13,175 nucleotides of DNA, from assembly GCA_964651395.1 (NCBI GenBank), contig CAZYXZ010000083.1, forward strand, positions 1-13,175, written 5' to 3'. Both the position numbers and the translations under genes were made by a program. This document shows, piece by piece, positions 1-7,200 of this stretch. This DNA is from CAZYXZ01 sp964651395. Its GTDB lineage: Bacteria > Actinomycetota > Actinomycetes > BP-191. The notes under the pieces are model-generated. The model was not told where the DNA came from, searched no databases, and saw only the letters and a list, made by a program, of their open reading frames with translations. Numbering within the stretch: the first letter of the stretch is position 1; each line of letters begins with the position of its first letter.

Positions 1-851
1 AGCGGCTGGTCGAGCCCGGGCCGGGCGCCCGGCGCCGAGTCGGCCAGCGACACGTCGTACGGCGCCAGCACGTCGCGGACGTGCGCCAGCGCCTCGGCCT
101 CGGTGCGGTCCGGCGCGAAACGGTGGTTCACGGTGACGACGCACGCGTCGGGGATGACGTTGCCCGCGACACCCCCGGCGATGCCGACCGCGGACAGCCC
201 CTCGCGGTACTCGCAGCCCTCGACGACGACGCGCCGCGGCTGGTACGCCGCCAGCGTGGCCAGCAGCGGCGCCGCGCCGTGGATGGCGTTGTCGCCCAGC
301 CACGAGCGCGCCGAGTGCGCACGGTGGCCCGGGACGGTCACGGTCACGCGCAACGTGCCCTGGCAGCCGGCCTCGACCTGGCCACTGGTCGGCTCCATGA
401 GGATCGCGAGATCGGCCGCGAGCAGCTCCGGCTTGCCCGCGGCCAGCCGGCCGAGACCGTTGCGCTCCGCCTCCACCTCCTCGTTGTCGTAGAAGACGAA
501 GGTCAGGTCGTGCCGCGGCGAGGTCAGGTCCCCGGCCAGCCGGAGCATGACGGCGAGCGCGCTCTTCATGTCGGAGCTGCCGCAGCCGTGCAGGACGTCG
601 CCGTCGCGGCGGGACGGCAGGTTGCCCGCGATCGGCACCGTGTCGAGATGCCCCCCGAGCAGCACGCGCTGCGGCCGGCCCAACGACGTCCGCGCGACGA
701 CTGCGTCACCGTCACGGACGACGTCGAGCCCGCCGACCGCGCGCAGGGCGACCTCGACCGAGTTGGCCAGGCGGCCCTCGCTGCCGCTCACCGACGGCAC
801 GTCGACCAGCGCGGCGACGAGCTCGCCGGCCGGGGTCGTGACGTCGATCAC
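1..851 (-). CDS. dapE: Succinyl-diaminopimelate desuccinylase DapE (3' end outside window)
   Basis: This M20-family metallopeptidase removes succinate from N-succinyl-LL-2,6-diaminopimelate to give LL-diaminopimelate, for lysine and peptidoglycan, in the cytoplasm. The 283 visible residues contain GGHLDTVP (H68, D70), GCGSSDMKS (bridging D94), DNEEVEA (E124 as catalytic base, E125 as metal ligand) and MEPT (E153), which together are the dizinc site of the family. GHRAHSARSW around 175-184 begins the lid/dimerisation domain. Family members are about 350-375 residues, so the C-terminal part, including the last histidine ligand, lies beyond base 1. The GTG start at 851 overlaps the dapD stop as GTGA, which indicates translational coupling, and no separate ribosome site is obvious. 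It is the last visible gene of the ferredoxin-dapC-dapD-dapE run. The identification is firm; the exact end is unseen. Confidence 0.95.
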   Translation of the reverse strand, partial: MIDVTTPAGELVAALVDVPSVSGSEGRLANSVEVALRAVGGLDVVRDGDAVVARTSLGRPQRVLLGGHLDTVPIAGNLPSRRDGDVLHGCGSSDMKSALAVMLRLAGDLTSPRHDLTFVFYDNEEVEAERNGLGRLAAGKPELLAADLAILMEPTSGQVEAGCQGTLRVTVTVPGHRAHSARSWLGDNAIHGAAPLLATLAAYQPRRVVVEGCEYREGLSAVGIAGGVAGNVIPDACVVTVNHRFAPDRTEAEALAHVRDVLAPYDVSLADSAPGARPGLDQP

Positions 852-1678
852 TGGGCGACGCCGTGCTCGCGCAACAGGGCGTTGAGCTCGATCTTGTCGT
901 GGGCCTGGCCTTCGGGGAGCGTGCGCAGCACGAGCACGCAGGGCATGCCGAAGTCGCCGCCCGGGAACGTCTTGGTCTTCGTCCCGCCGACCACGACGGC
1001 GCCGGCCGGCACCACGCCGCGCGCCAGCTCGTCGCCGGTCTGCGTGTCGAAGACCCTTGTCGTGTCGGTGAGGATCACGCCGGCGCCGAGTACGGCGCCG
1101 CGGCCGACCCGCGCACCGTTGACGATGATCGAGCGCGAGCCGACGAACGCGTCGTCCTCGATGACGACCGGCGCGGCCTGCGGTGGCTCGAGCACACCGC
1201 CGATGCCCACCCCGCCGCTGAGATGCACGCGCTTGCCGATCTGCGCGCACGAGCCGACGGTCGCCCAGGTGTCGACCATGGTGCCCTCGCCGACGTAGCC
1301 ACCGATGTTCACGAAGCTCGGCATGAGCACCGCGCCGGGTCCGACGTAGGACCCCCAGCGGACCACCGCGCCCGGCACGACCCGCGCGCCACCGAAGTTC
1401 TTCTTCAGCGGGATGCGGTCGCGGTAGTGGAACGCGCCGCTGTCGTAGTCCTCGAGTCCCAGCAGCTTGAAGGACAGCAGGATCGCCTGCTTGGCCCACT
1501 GGTGGACGACCACGGCACCCAGGCCGTCCGGGCCGTCGACCACCTCGGCGACGCGCACCGAGCCGTCGTCGAGGGCGTCGATGACCTGGGTGACGACGCG
1601 CAACGCGTCGGCGTCACCCTCGGCGAGCTCCGTGCGCCGCTCCCACAGCTCCGCGACGTCGGCTTCCAGCGTCACCAT
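848..1678 (-). CDS. dapD: 2,3,4,5-tetrahydropyridine-2,6-dicarboxylate N-succinyltransferase, E. coli-like type
   Basis: This enzyme transfers succinyl from succinyl-CoA to tetrahydrodipicolinate, the first step of the succinylase branch of lysine/DAP synthesis. The 276-residue protein has an N-terminal helical part (about 1-95, including VHQWAKQAILLSF) followed by a left-handed beta-helix of hexapeptide repeats (about 98-235). Signature stretches are MPSFVNIGGYVGEGTMVDTW at 119-138, ATVGSCAQIG at 139-148 and HLSGGVGIGGVLEP at 152-165. These closely resemble E. coli DapD (274 residues) as I remember it, and do not resemble the roughly 317-residue M. tuberculosis type. I chose the ATG at 1678 because GGAG lies 8 bases upstream and the homologous N-terminus fits. 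The frame stays open to 1741, but those residues are unlike the family. An alternative GTG at 1675 would overlap the dapC stop as GTGA. Confidence 0.95.
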   Translation of the reverse strand: MVTLEADVAELWERRTELAEGDADALRVVTQVIDALDDGSVRVAEVVDGPDGLGAVVVHQWAKQAILLSFKLLGLEDYDSGAFHYRDRIPLKKNFGGARVVPGAVVRWGSYVGPGAVLMPSFVNIGGYVGEGTMVDTWATVGSCAQIGKRVHLSGGVGIGGVLEPPQAAPVVIEDDAFVGSRSIIVNGARVGRGAVLGAGVILTDTTRVFDTQTGDELARGVVPAGAVVVGGTKTKTFPGGDFGMPCVLVLRTLPEGQAHDKIELNALLREHGVAQ

Positions 1679-2769
1679 GTCCCCTTCTCCAGGCGGGTGG
1701 CTGCCGCGGCGACCCGCTCGGTCGGCGCGGTGAGGGCACACCGTACGTGCTCATCCCCGGCCGGCCCGTAGAAGCTGCCCGGCGCGACCAGGATGCCGAG
1801 GTCGGCGAGGGCGGTGACCGCACCCCAGCAGTCGAGGCCGTCGCGGGTGGCCCACAGGTAGAGCCCGCCCTCGGAGTGGTCGATGCGGAAGCCCGCCGCC
1901 TCCAGTCCCTGCCGCAGCAGCTCGCGCCGCTCGGCGTACCGGGCGCGCTGCTCCGTGACGTGGTCGTCGTCGTCGAGCGCCGCGGCCATGGCGGCCTGCA
2001 CCGGGCCGGGCACGAGCAGCCCGGCATGACGGCGCAGCTCGTGCAGCCGAGCGACGACGTCGGCGTCGCCGGCGACGAAGCCGGCCCGGTAGCCGGCCAG
2101 GTTGGACCGCTTCGACAGCGAGTGCACGGCCAGTACGCCGGCCGGCCCGGTCGCCAGCGCCGACGACGCCGGCCGCGTCCAGCCGAGCTCGACGTAGCAC
2201 TCGTCGCTGGCCACGAGCACGCCGTGCTCCCGGCCCCAGGTGACGACCTCGGCCAGGTGTCCTGCGGGAGCCACCCGGCCATGCGGGTTGGCCGGGTAGT
2301 TCACCCAGAGCAGCTCCGCACCGGCGCCGTCGACGGCGGTGAGGTCGAGCAACCCGTCGCGCATCGGGACCCGGACCGGCTCACAGCCGGCCAGCAGGGC
2401 GCCGACCTCGTACGTCGGGTACGCGAGGTCGGGGAGCAGCACACGGCCGGTGAGGCCGAGCAGCGTCGGCAGCATCGCCACGATCTCCTTGCTGCCGACC
2501 GTGGGCAGCACCAGCTCGGGCGGGCAGTCGACGCCGAGGCGGCGGGACATCCAGTTGCTCGCGGCGGCCCGCAGCGCGTCCGTGCCGCGCGCGGTCGGGT
2601 AGCCCGGTGCGTCGCTCGCGGCGGCGAGCGCCGCGCGGATCAGGTCAGGAGTGGGGTCGGTGGGCGTGCCGACGGAGAGGTCGACAAGACCGTCCGGGTG
2701 AGCGGCCGCCGTGGCGGCGTACGGCGCGAGGGCGTCCCAGGGGAAGTCGGGGAGGCTCGCGACGCGCAA
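1672..2769 (-). CDS. dapC: N-succinyldiaminopimelate aminotransferase DapC
   Basis: This is a PLP-dependent fold-type I aminotransferase of 365 residues. It aminates N-succinyl-2-amino-6-ketopimelate using glutamate, between the DapD and DapE steps. Visible hallmarks are DLSVGTPTDP near 30-39, NPHG at 161-164, D189 in SDECY (pyridine nitrogen partner), SLSKRSNLAGYR with Schiff-base K220 and phosphate-binding R228, and a late arginine in DEHVRCALT. The N-terminal SLPDFPWD matches actinobacterial DapC proteins. The start is TTG at 2769. An in-frame TAG lies two codons upstream and no ATG or GTG occurs in the first stretch, so TTG is the only reasonable choice. No Shine-Dalgarno is visible, and the gene begins 18 bases after the ferredoxin stop, so it may depend on reinitiation. 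Its stop overlaps the dapD start region. Confidence 0.94.
   Translation of the reverse strand: MRVASLPDFPWDALAPYAATAAAHPDGLVDLSVGTPTDPTPDLIRAALAAASDAPGYPTARGTDALRAAASNWMSRRLGVDCPPELVLPTVGSKEIVAMLPTLLGLTGRVLLPDLAYPTYEVGALLAGCEPVRVPMRDGLLDLTAVDGAGAELLWVNYPANPHGRVAPAGHLAEVVTWGREHGVLVASDECYVELGWTRPASSALATGPAGVLAVHSLSKRSNLAGYRAGFVAGDADVVARLHELRRHAGLLVPGPVQAAMAAALDDDDHVTEQRARYAERRELLRQGLEAAGFRIDHSEGGLYLWATRDGLDCWGAVTALADLGILVAPGSFYGPAGDEHVRCALTAPTERVAAAATRLEKGTW
1687..1690 (-). promoter_or_regulatory. Ribosome binding site deciding the dapD start
   Basis: GGAG lies on the minus strand 8 bases before ATG 1678, inside the 3' end of dapC. It favours ATG 1678 over the GTG at 1675 and over the longer open frame to 1741. 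Confidence 0.6.
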
Positions 2770-2787
2770 AGGCTAGGCGTTCAGGGG

Positions 2788-3102
2788 CTACGCGGGAGGC
2801 AGGCTGACGACGAGCGGGCCGTCGAACGTCTGGGCGCCGACCTTCGAGGCACCGCCGGGCGAGCCGAGGTCCTTGAAGAAGTCCGCGTTGTCCTTCGTGT
2901 AGGCCTTCCAGATCGCCGGGACGTCGTCCTCGTAGAAGATGGCCTCCACCGGGCACACCGGCTCACAGGCACCGCAGTCCACGCACTCGTCGGGGTGGAT
3001 GTAGAGGGACCGGACGCCCTCGTAGATGCAGTCGACCGGGCACTCCTCGATGCAGGCCTTGTCCTTAACGTCGACGCAAGGCTCAGCGATCGTGTAGGTC
3101 AC
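2788..3102 (-). CDS. fdxA: 7Fe ferredoxin ([3Fe-4S][4Fe-4S])
   Basis: This small acidic cytoplasmic electron carrier has 104 residues. Its cysteines are C9, C17, C21, C25, C40, C43, C46 and C50. By register with Azotobacter ferredoxin I (offset of one), C9, C17 and C50 would bind the [3Fe-4S] cluster, C21, C40, C43 and C46 the [4Fe-4S] cluster, and C25 would be the free cysteine. The C-terminal half (DVPAIWKAYTKDNADFF) is typical of actinobacterial FdxA/FdxC proteins. The GTG start at 3102 has a strong AGGGAGG site 8 bases upstream. It leads the dap genes and is probably cotranscribed with dapC 18 bases downstream, an arrangement common in actinobacteria. No redox partner is encoded in the window, so its physiological partner is unknown. 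Confidence 0.95.
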   Translation of the reverse strand: MTYTIAEPCVDVKDKACIEECPVDCIYEGVRSLYIHPDECVDCGACEPVCPVEAIFYEDDVPAIWKAYTKDNADFFKDLGSPGGASKVGAQTFDGPLVVSLPPA

Positions 3103-3213
3103 GTAAGGGTCCTCCCTGACGAAAGTGGCCTGTGCAGCGTACCCAACCCCCCGCGCAGACGAGCCTAGGATCAGGCCGTCGTCGCGCGTTCATCACACCA
3201 CATCGGACCCAGC
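3103..3213. promoter_or_regulatory. Divergent intergenic region between ferredoxin/dap operon and SH3-like/SirB1 pair
   Basis: This 111-base gap separates two head-to-head transcripts and must hold both promoters. On the minus strand, TACGCT (3141-3136) fits the actinobacterial -10 consensus TANNNT and would start a transcript about 27 bases before the ferredoxin GTG. On the plus strand, TAGGAT (3166-3171) is a good -10 match about 40 bases before the GTG at 3214. Neither has a convincing -35 hexamer at 17-18 bases, so both are candidates only. I see no operator-like inverted repeat. Confidence 0.3.
3111..3117 (-). promoter_or_regulatory. Ribosome binding site of the ferredoxin gene
   Basis: AGGGAGG on the minus strand lies 8 bases before the GTG at 3102. 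It is one of the strongest Shine-Dalgarno matches in the window and fixes the ferredoxin start. Confidence 0.75.
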
Positions 3214-3465
3214 GTGCCCAACCAGGATGACGGTACGGCGCCCGGGATGTACCGGATGTCCCTGACGCCTGCCGACGTGGGTCGCCGGGTGGTCCTCCGA
3301 CGGCGCCTCACCGACGGTCGCGAGGGTCTCGGGGACGTGGTCGGCGACCTGCTCTCCTGGACCGACGGGGAGCTCGTGGTGCGCGTCCGCGACGGCCGGG
3401 AGATCTGCGTGACCGAGGACACGGTGGTGGCCGGCAAGCTCGTTCCGCCGGCGCCGAGCCGGTGA
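3214..3465 (+). CDS. Small SH3-like domain protein resembling the N-terminus of a GNAT acetyltransferase
   Basis: This 83-residue protein is predicted to be a compact all-beta domain: VGRRVVLRRRL, a short turn, GDVVGDLLSWTDGELVVRVRDGREICV, then EDTVVAGKLVPPAPSR. In many actinobacteria, as I recall, this same block sits at the N-terminus of a GNAT acetyltransferase (the SH3-like part of Rv0428c-type proteins) located beside the ferredoxin/dapC genes. Here the reading frame stops exactly where the GNAT part would begin. It then overlaps the next gene as GTGA, so no acetyltransferase domain remains. The start is uncertain: GTG 3214 is used, but ATG 3247 or ATG 3256 (which begins MSLTPADVG) would also give the complete domain, and none has a clear ribosome site. 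Its function is unknown. Confidence 0.7.
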   Translation: MPNQDDGTAPGMYRMSLTPADVGRRVVLRRRLTDGREGLGDVVGDLLSWTDGELVVRVRDGREICVTEDTVVAGKLVPPAPSR

Positions 3466-4241
3466 CCAGCGAGACGCGCGCGGAGCTGGCGCGCGAGCTC
3501 GCAGCGAGCGAGCCGGACCTGGCCCGTTGCTGCCTGCTGGTGGCCCAGGAGGCCGACCCGCGCACCGCGGTCGAAGCCGGCCTCACCGCTCTGGACGAGC
3601 TCGCCGAACGCGTTGCCGGCGCCGTATCGGGCGCCGGGTCTGCGGCGGAGGCCGCGAGCAGCCTCGGCCGGGCGCTGGGCGCCACCGAGGGGTTCGGCGG
3701 CACGCCCGAGGACTACGCCGACCTGCGCTCGTCGCTGCTGCCGGACGTCCTGCAGCGCCGCCGGGGGCTGCCGATCCTGCTCTCCGTCGTCTACGTGGAG
3801 GTCGGCCGGCGGCTCGGCGTACAAGTGTCCGGGGTCGGTCTGCCCGGGCACTTCGTCGTCCGGGTCGACGGCCCCGGCGGCCCGGTCGTGCTGGACCCGT
3901 TCGGGGGCGGGCGCGTGATGAGCGACGCCGAGCTCGACGGGTCGGACCTGCGGCCCTGGCCGGTCGACCGGACGTTGCTGCGCGTGCTCGCGAACATCCG
4001 CCGCCACGCCGCCGAGCGCGGCCGCACGCGCACCGAGCTGTGGGCAGTCGAGCTGTCGATGCTGGTGCCGGGGCATGACGACGCCCTGCGGCGCGAGCAC
4101 GGCGCGCTGCTGGTGCGCCTCGGCGACTACGCCGGCGGCGCCGCGCAGCTGGACGCCTACGCCGCTGCCGAGGGCACGGACGACGACGTCGCCGCCGCCG
4201 TACGCCGGGCCGCGCGGCACGCGCGCAGCCGTTTGAACTGA
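3462..4241 (+). CDS. SirB1-family transglutaminase-like protein
   Basis: This 259-residue cytoplasmic protein has no signal peptide or membrane segment. The core at about 84-150 has the SirB1/transglutaminase-core-2 pattern: DYADLRSSLLPDVLQRRRGL, PILLSVVYVEVGRRLGV, GVGLPGHFVVR and VLDPFGGG. H130 and D145 correspond to the histidine and aspartate of a transglutaminase triad. The only cysteines are C23 and C24, outside the core, so a protease-like catalytic triad is not evident. That agrees with what I recall of this family, whose biochemical role is unsettled. Residues about 170-235 look like TPR-type helices. The GTG start at 3462 overlaps the stop of the SH3-like gene as GTGA, implying coupled translation. 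It ends 4 bases from the convergent gene at 4246. Confidence 0.85.
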   Translation: MTSETRAELARELAASEPDLARCCLLVAQEADPRTAVEAGLTALDELAERVAGAVSGAGSAAEAASSLGRALGATEGFGGTPEDYADLRSSLLPDVLQRRRGLPILLSVVYVEVGRRLGVQVSGVGLPGHFVVRVDGPGGPVVLDPFGGGRVMSDAELDGSDLRPWPVDRTLLRVLANIRRHAAERGRTRTELWAVELSMLVPGHDDALRREHGALLVRLGDYAGGAAQLDAYAAAEGTDDDVAAAVRRAARHARSRLN

Positions 4242-4245
4242 AGCG

Positions 4246-7200
4246 CTACCGGACGGTGAGCGGGAAGGTCACCGAGTTGCCGTTGAGGTTGGCCTTCGTG
4301 TCCCCGATGTGGATGAGGATGTTGTAGCGGCCCGGCCCGAGTCGACGGTTGATGCTGAAGCCACTCTGCGCGTTCAGTCGGGTCGGCGAGCCGAAGTACA
4401 GGTAGCTGCCGTCGGCCCGGCGCAGGTACAGCGCGACCATGGCACCCGGGTGTGCGGGGAACGTGAACCCGTCGAAGTGCAGCACCCCACGGATGAAGCT
4501 CGCGTGGTCGACGCGGATGCGCGTGCGCACCGCCTGCCCCACGGCTGATGTCGACGGCTCAGCGGTGTTCGAGCCGAGGAAGTCGACCTTCCAGATCAGG
4601 CTCCACTTCACGATCCGGGTCAGGGTGAACACGCCGTTGGCGTCCGTGGTGTCCTGGCCGAGGAGGACGAAGTTCGGCTTGTCGACGAAGCGGTAGGAGA
4701 TGTTGACCAGCGTGTTCGCGGGCAGCGGAGCACCCTCGGCGAGGAGCCGGCCGCTGACCTCGGAGACCTCGTCCGAGTACACGATCTTCGCGACCTTGAT
4801 GGTCACGGTCGTGGCCTTCTTGATGGCCGTGTTCGCCGTGGCACTGCGCGCGGGCGTCGAGGTGTCGGTGACCCCGATCGTCCGGCTGCCACCGCTCGGG
4901 AACTGGGTGGTGAACGCGCAGGTCGGCCCGGCACAGGGCTGGGTGATCGTCTGCGGTGTCGCGTCGCCGCCGGACACGGTCATGGTCTGGGTGGCGCTGT
5001 AGCCGGCCAGGGAGGCGCCGCTCACACCGGCGACCGGCGCGGTGACGTACGTGGTCGGCGTGTTCCGGCTCGCACCGGCCGGTGCGGTCGTGAAGGCCAG
5101 GCCGGTGGGCTGGACGTTGACGGTCACGTTGCCCGTGGCGCCGGCAGCGGTCGCGGTGAGGATCTTCTGGCCGAGGTCGCCGAACACCACGCCCGTGCAG
5201 GTGGCCACACCGTTCACCGCCGCGGCACACGTGCCAGGGGTGAAGTGCGTGTCCGTCGAGGTCAGCACCGGCTTGGCGGTGTACGCCGTGTCGGTCTGGT
5301 TGTTGGCGCCCTTGGCGGTCACGGTGACCGTGGTCGCCGTACCGCTGACCGGAGTCAGCGTCGCGGGCGCGACGACCAGCGTCGCCAGGGGCGCGACGGC
5401 CAGGCCGGTGATGGTGCTGCCGCCGGGAATGGTCCCGATCAGGCCGGCCGCTCCGCTCGTGAGGTTGACCCGGTAGAGCTGGGAGGTGGTGCCGGCCGGC
5501 GCGGTGAGCGAGGCGAACGCCAGGTCGCCGTGCGGGTCGAGGTCGAGGTGCGCGAGGTCGGTGGTGTTGACCCCGAGCGCGCCGACGGTCGTGAGCACGC
5601 CGGTGCCGGCGTTGGACGGCGAGCCACCGACCGAGCCGACGCGGACCAGCTTGTCGGTGCCCGAGTCGATGCCGTACAGCGTCGTCGACGCCGCGCCGGG
5701 CACGTTGTTGGTGTAGCCGATCGCGACGACGTTCGGGTTCACGCCCGAGCTGGCGTCGCCGCTGGCCGGGTAGGCGAGCGCCGTGCCGGCCGTCACCGCA
5801 CCGGAGCTGAGGTTGCGGACCTCGTTGACGTCGGCGTCGGACACGACACGCAGGTTGCCCGCGACCGGGTCGACGTCCGCGCCGAACGCGGTGCCGGTGA
5901 GGGCAGACGCGGAGCCGACGACCGTGGCCGCGCCGCTGGTGACGTCGACCGTGTAGAGCCGGCCCGTCGAGCCGAGGGCGTAGAGCGTGCGGTTGGACGG
6001 CCGGCTGTCGAGCCCGACGACCGTCTCGGCCGGCTGCAGGCCGGTGATCGCGACGTCGGTCGTCGTCGCCGCGAGCGAGTCTGTGCGCAGGGAGATCAGC
6101 CGGTTCGCGGAGGTGGTCGCGAACAGCGTCGTGAGGTCGTCGTCGGTGATCGTCGCAACGGCGGCCCCGGTGCCGATGCTCGTCCCGTTGGTGGGCGAGC
6201 TGAGCGTGATGGTGAACGTCTCGTCCGGCTCGTCCACCGCGTCGTCGAGCAGCGTGACGGCAACCGTCTTGCTCGTCTCGCTGCCGTTGAAGGTCAGGGT
6301 GCCCGTCGTCCCGGTGAAGTCGGTGCCCGACGTCGCCGTGCCCGGTCCGACCGCGTAGTTCACGGCCTCCGTGACCGGCGCGCCCAGGGTGCGGTTCACG
6401 GTGAAGCTGAGCGACCCGGCCGCCTCCGCGGCGGAGTACGTCGCCGCGCTCAGGTTGAACCTGCCGGGCGGCGCGACCGCGATGGCCCGGACCGGGTGGT
6501 TGCCGCCGAACAGGCCCAGGTGCGTCAGTGCACCCGTCGCGAGGTCGATCCGGTAGACCCGGGACGGAGCGCTGATGGCCGTGGACGTGAGTGCGACGAA
6601 GGCCGCGCCACCACCACCGACCACGTCGAACCCCGACAGGTCGGAGACGTTCTGGCCGAGTGGCGCGAGCGTGGTCAGCTGTCCGGAGTTCGGGGACGTC
6701 GGCGCGCCGTCGACGCTGCCCAGGCGAACCAGCGAGTCGGTGCCGGAGTCGATGCCGTACGCCGTCGTGCTGACCGCGCCGGGCAGGTTGTTGGTGTGCG
6801 CGAGGGCGACGACGTTCGGGTTGGTCCCGAAGGCCGCGTCACCCACGGCGTACGCGAGCGCGGTGTCCGGCGTGGCGACCGCGGTGTCGGGGTTGATCCG
6901 CAGGTTCGTCTCCGTGTCGGAGACGAGGCGCAGCGTGTCGGTGACCGGGTTGACGTCGGAGCCGAAGTCGCCGCCGGTCACGCCGGCCATCGGGCTGCCG
7001 ATCTGGGTCGCGGCGCCGCTGACCGGGTTGACGGCGTACAGCCGGCCGGTCGTGCCGACGCCGAGCAGCTGGCTCGTGGCGGGGCGGAAGTCGATGGAGG
7101 TCAGTGTCTCGCCCGACTGCAGTCCGGTCACGGAGACCGAGGCGATCTGGCTGGCCACGTTGTTGACGGAGACCTGGGTGATCTTGTTCTGGTCGGTGAG

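Noticed and set aside
1679..1741. N-terminal extension of dapD to 1741
   Set aside because: It would lie inside dapC coding sequence and add residues absent from the family, whereas ATG 1678 has a ribosome site and a matching N-terminus.
81..1771. Long plus-strand open frames opposite dapE and dapD
   Set aside because: They are antisense to genes with intact catalytic motifs, and their composition is typical of reversed high-GC codons.
1747..3168. Plus-strand open frame of 473 codons across dapC and the ferredoxin
   Set aside because: It runs antisense through two well-identified genes with conserved active-site motifs, and its own translation shows no family features.
3171..4220. Minus-strand open frame of 349 codons opposite the SH3-like and SirB1-like genes
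   Set aside because: Its low-complexity Arg/Ala/Gln composition, absence of recognisable motifs and position opposite two real genes mark it as a shadow.
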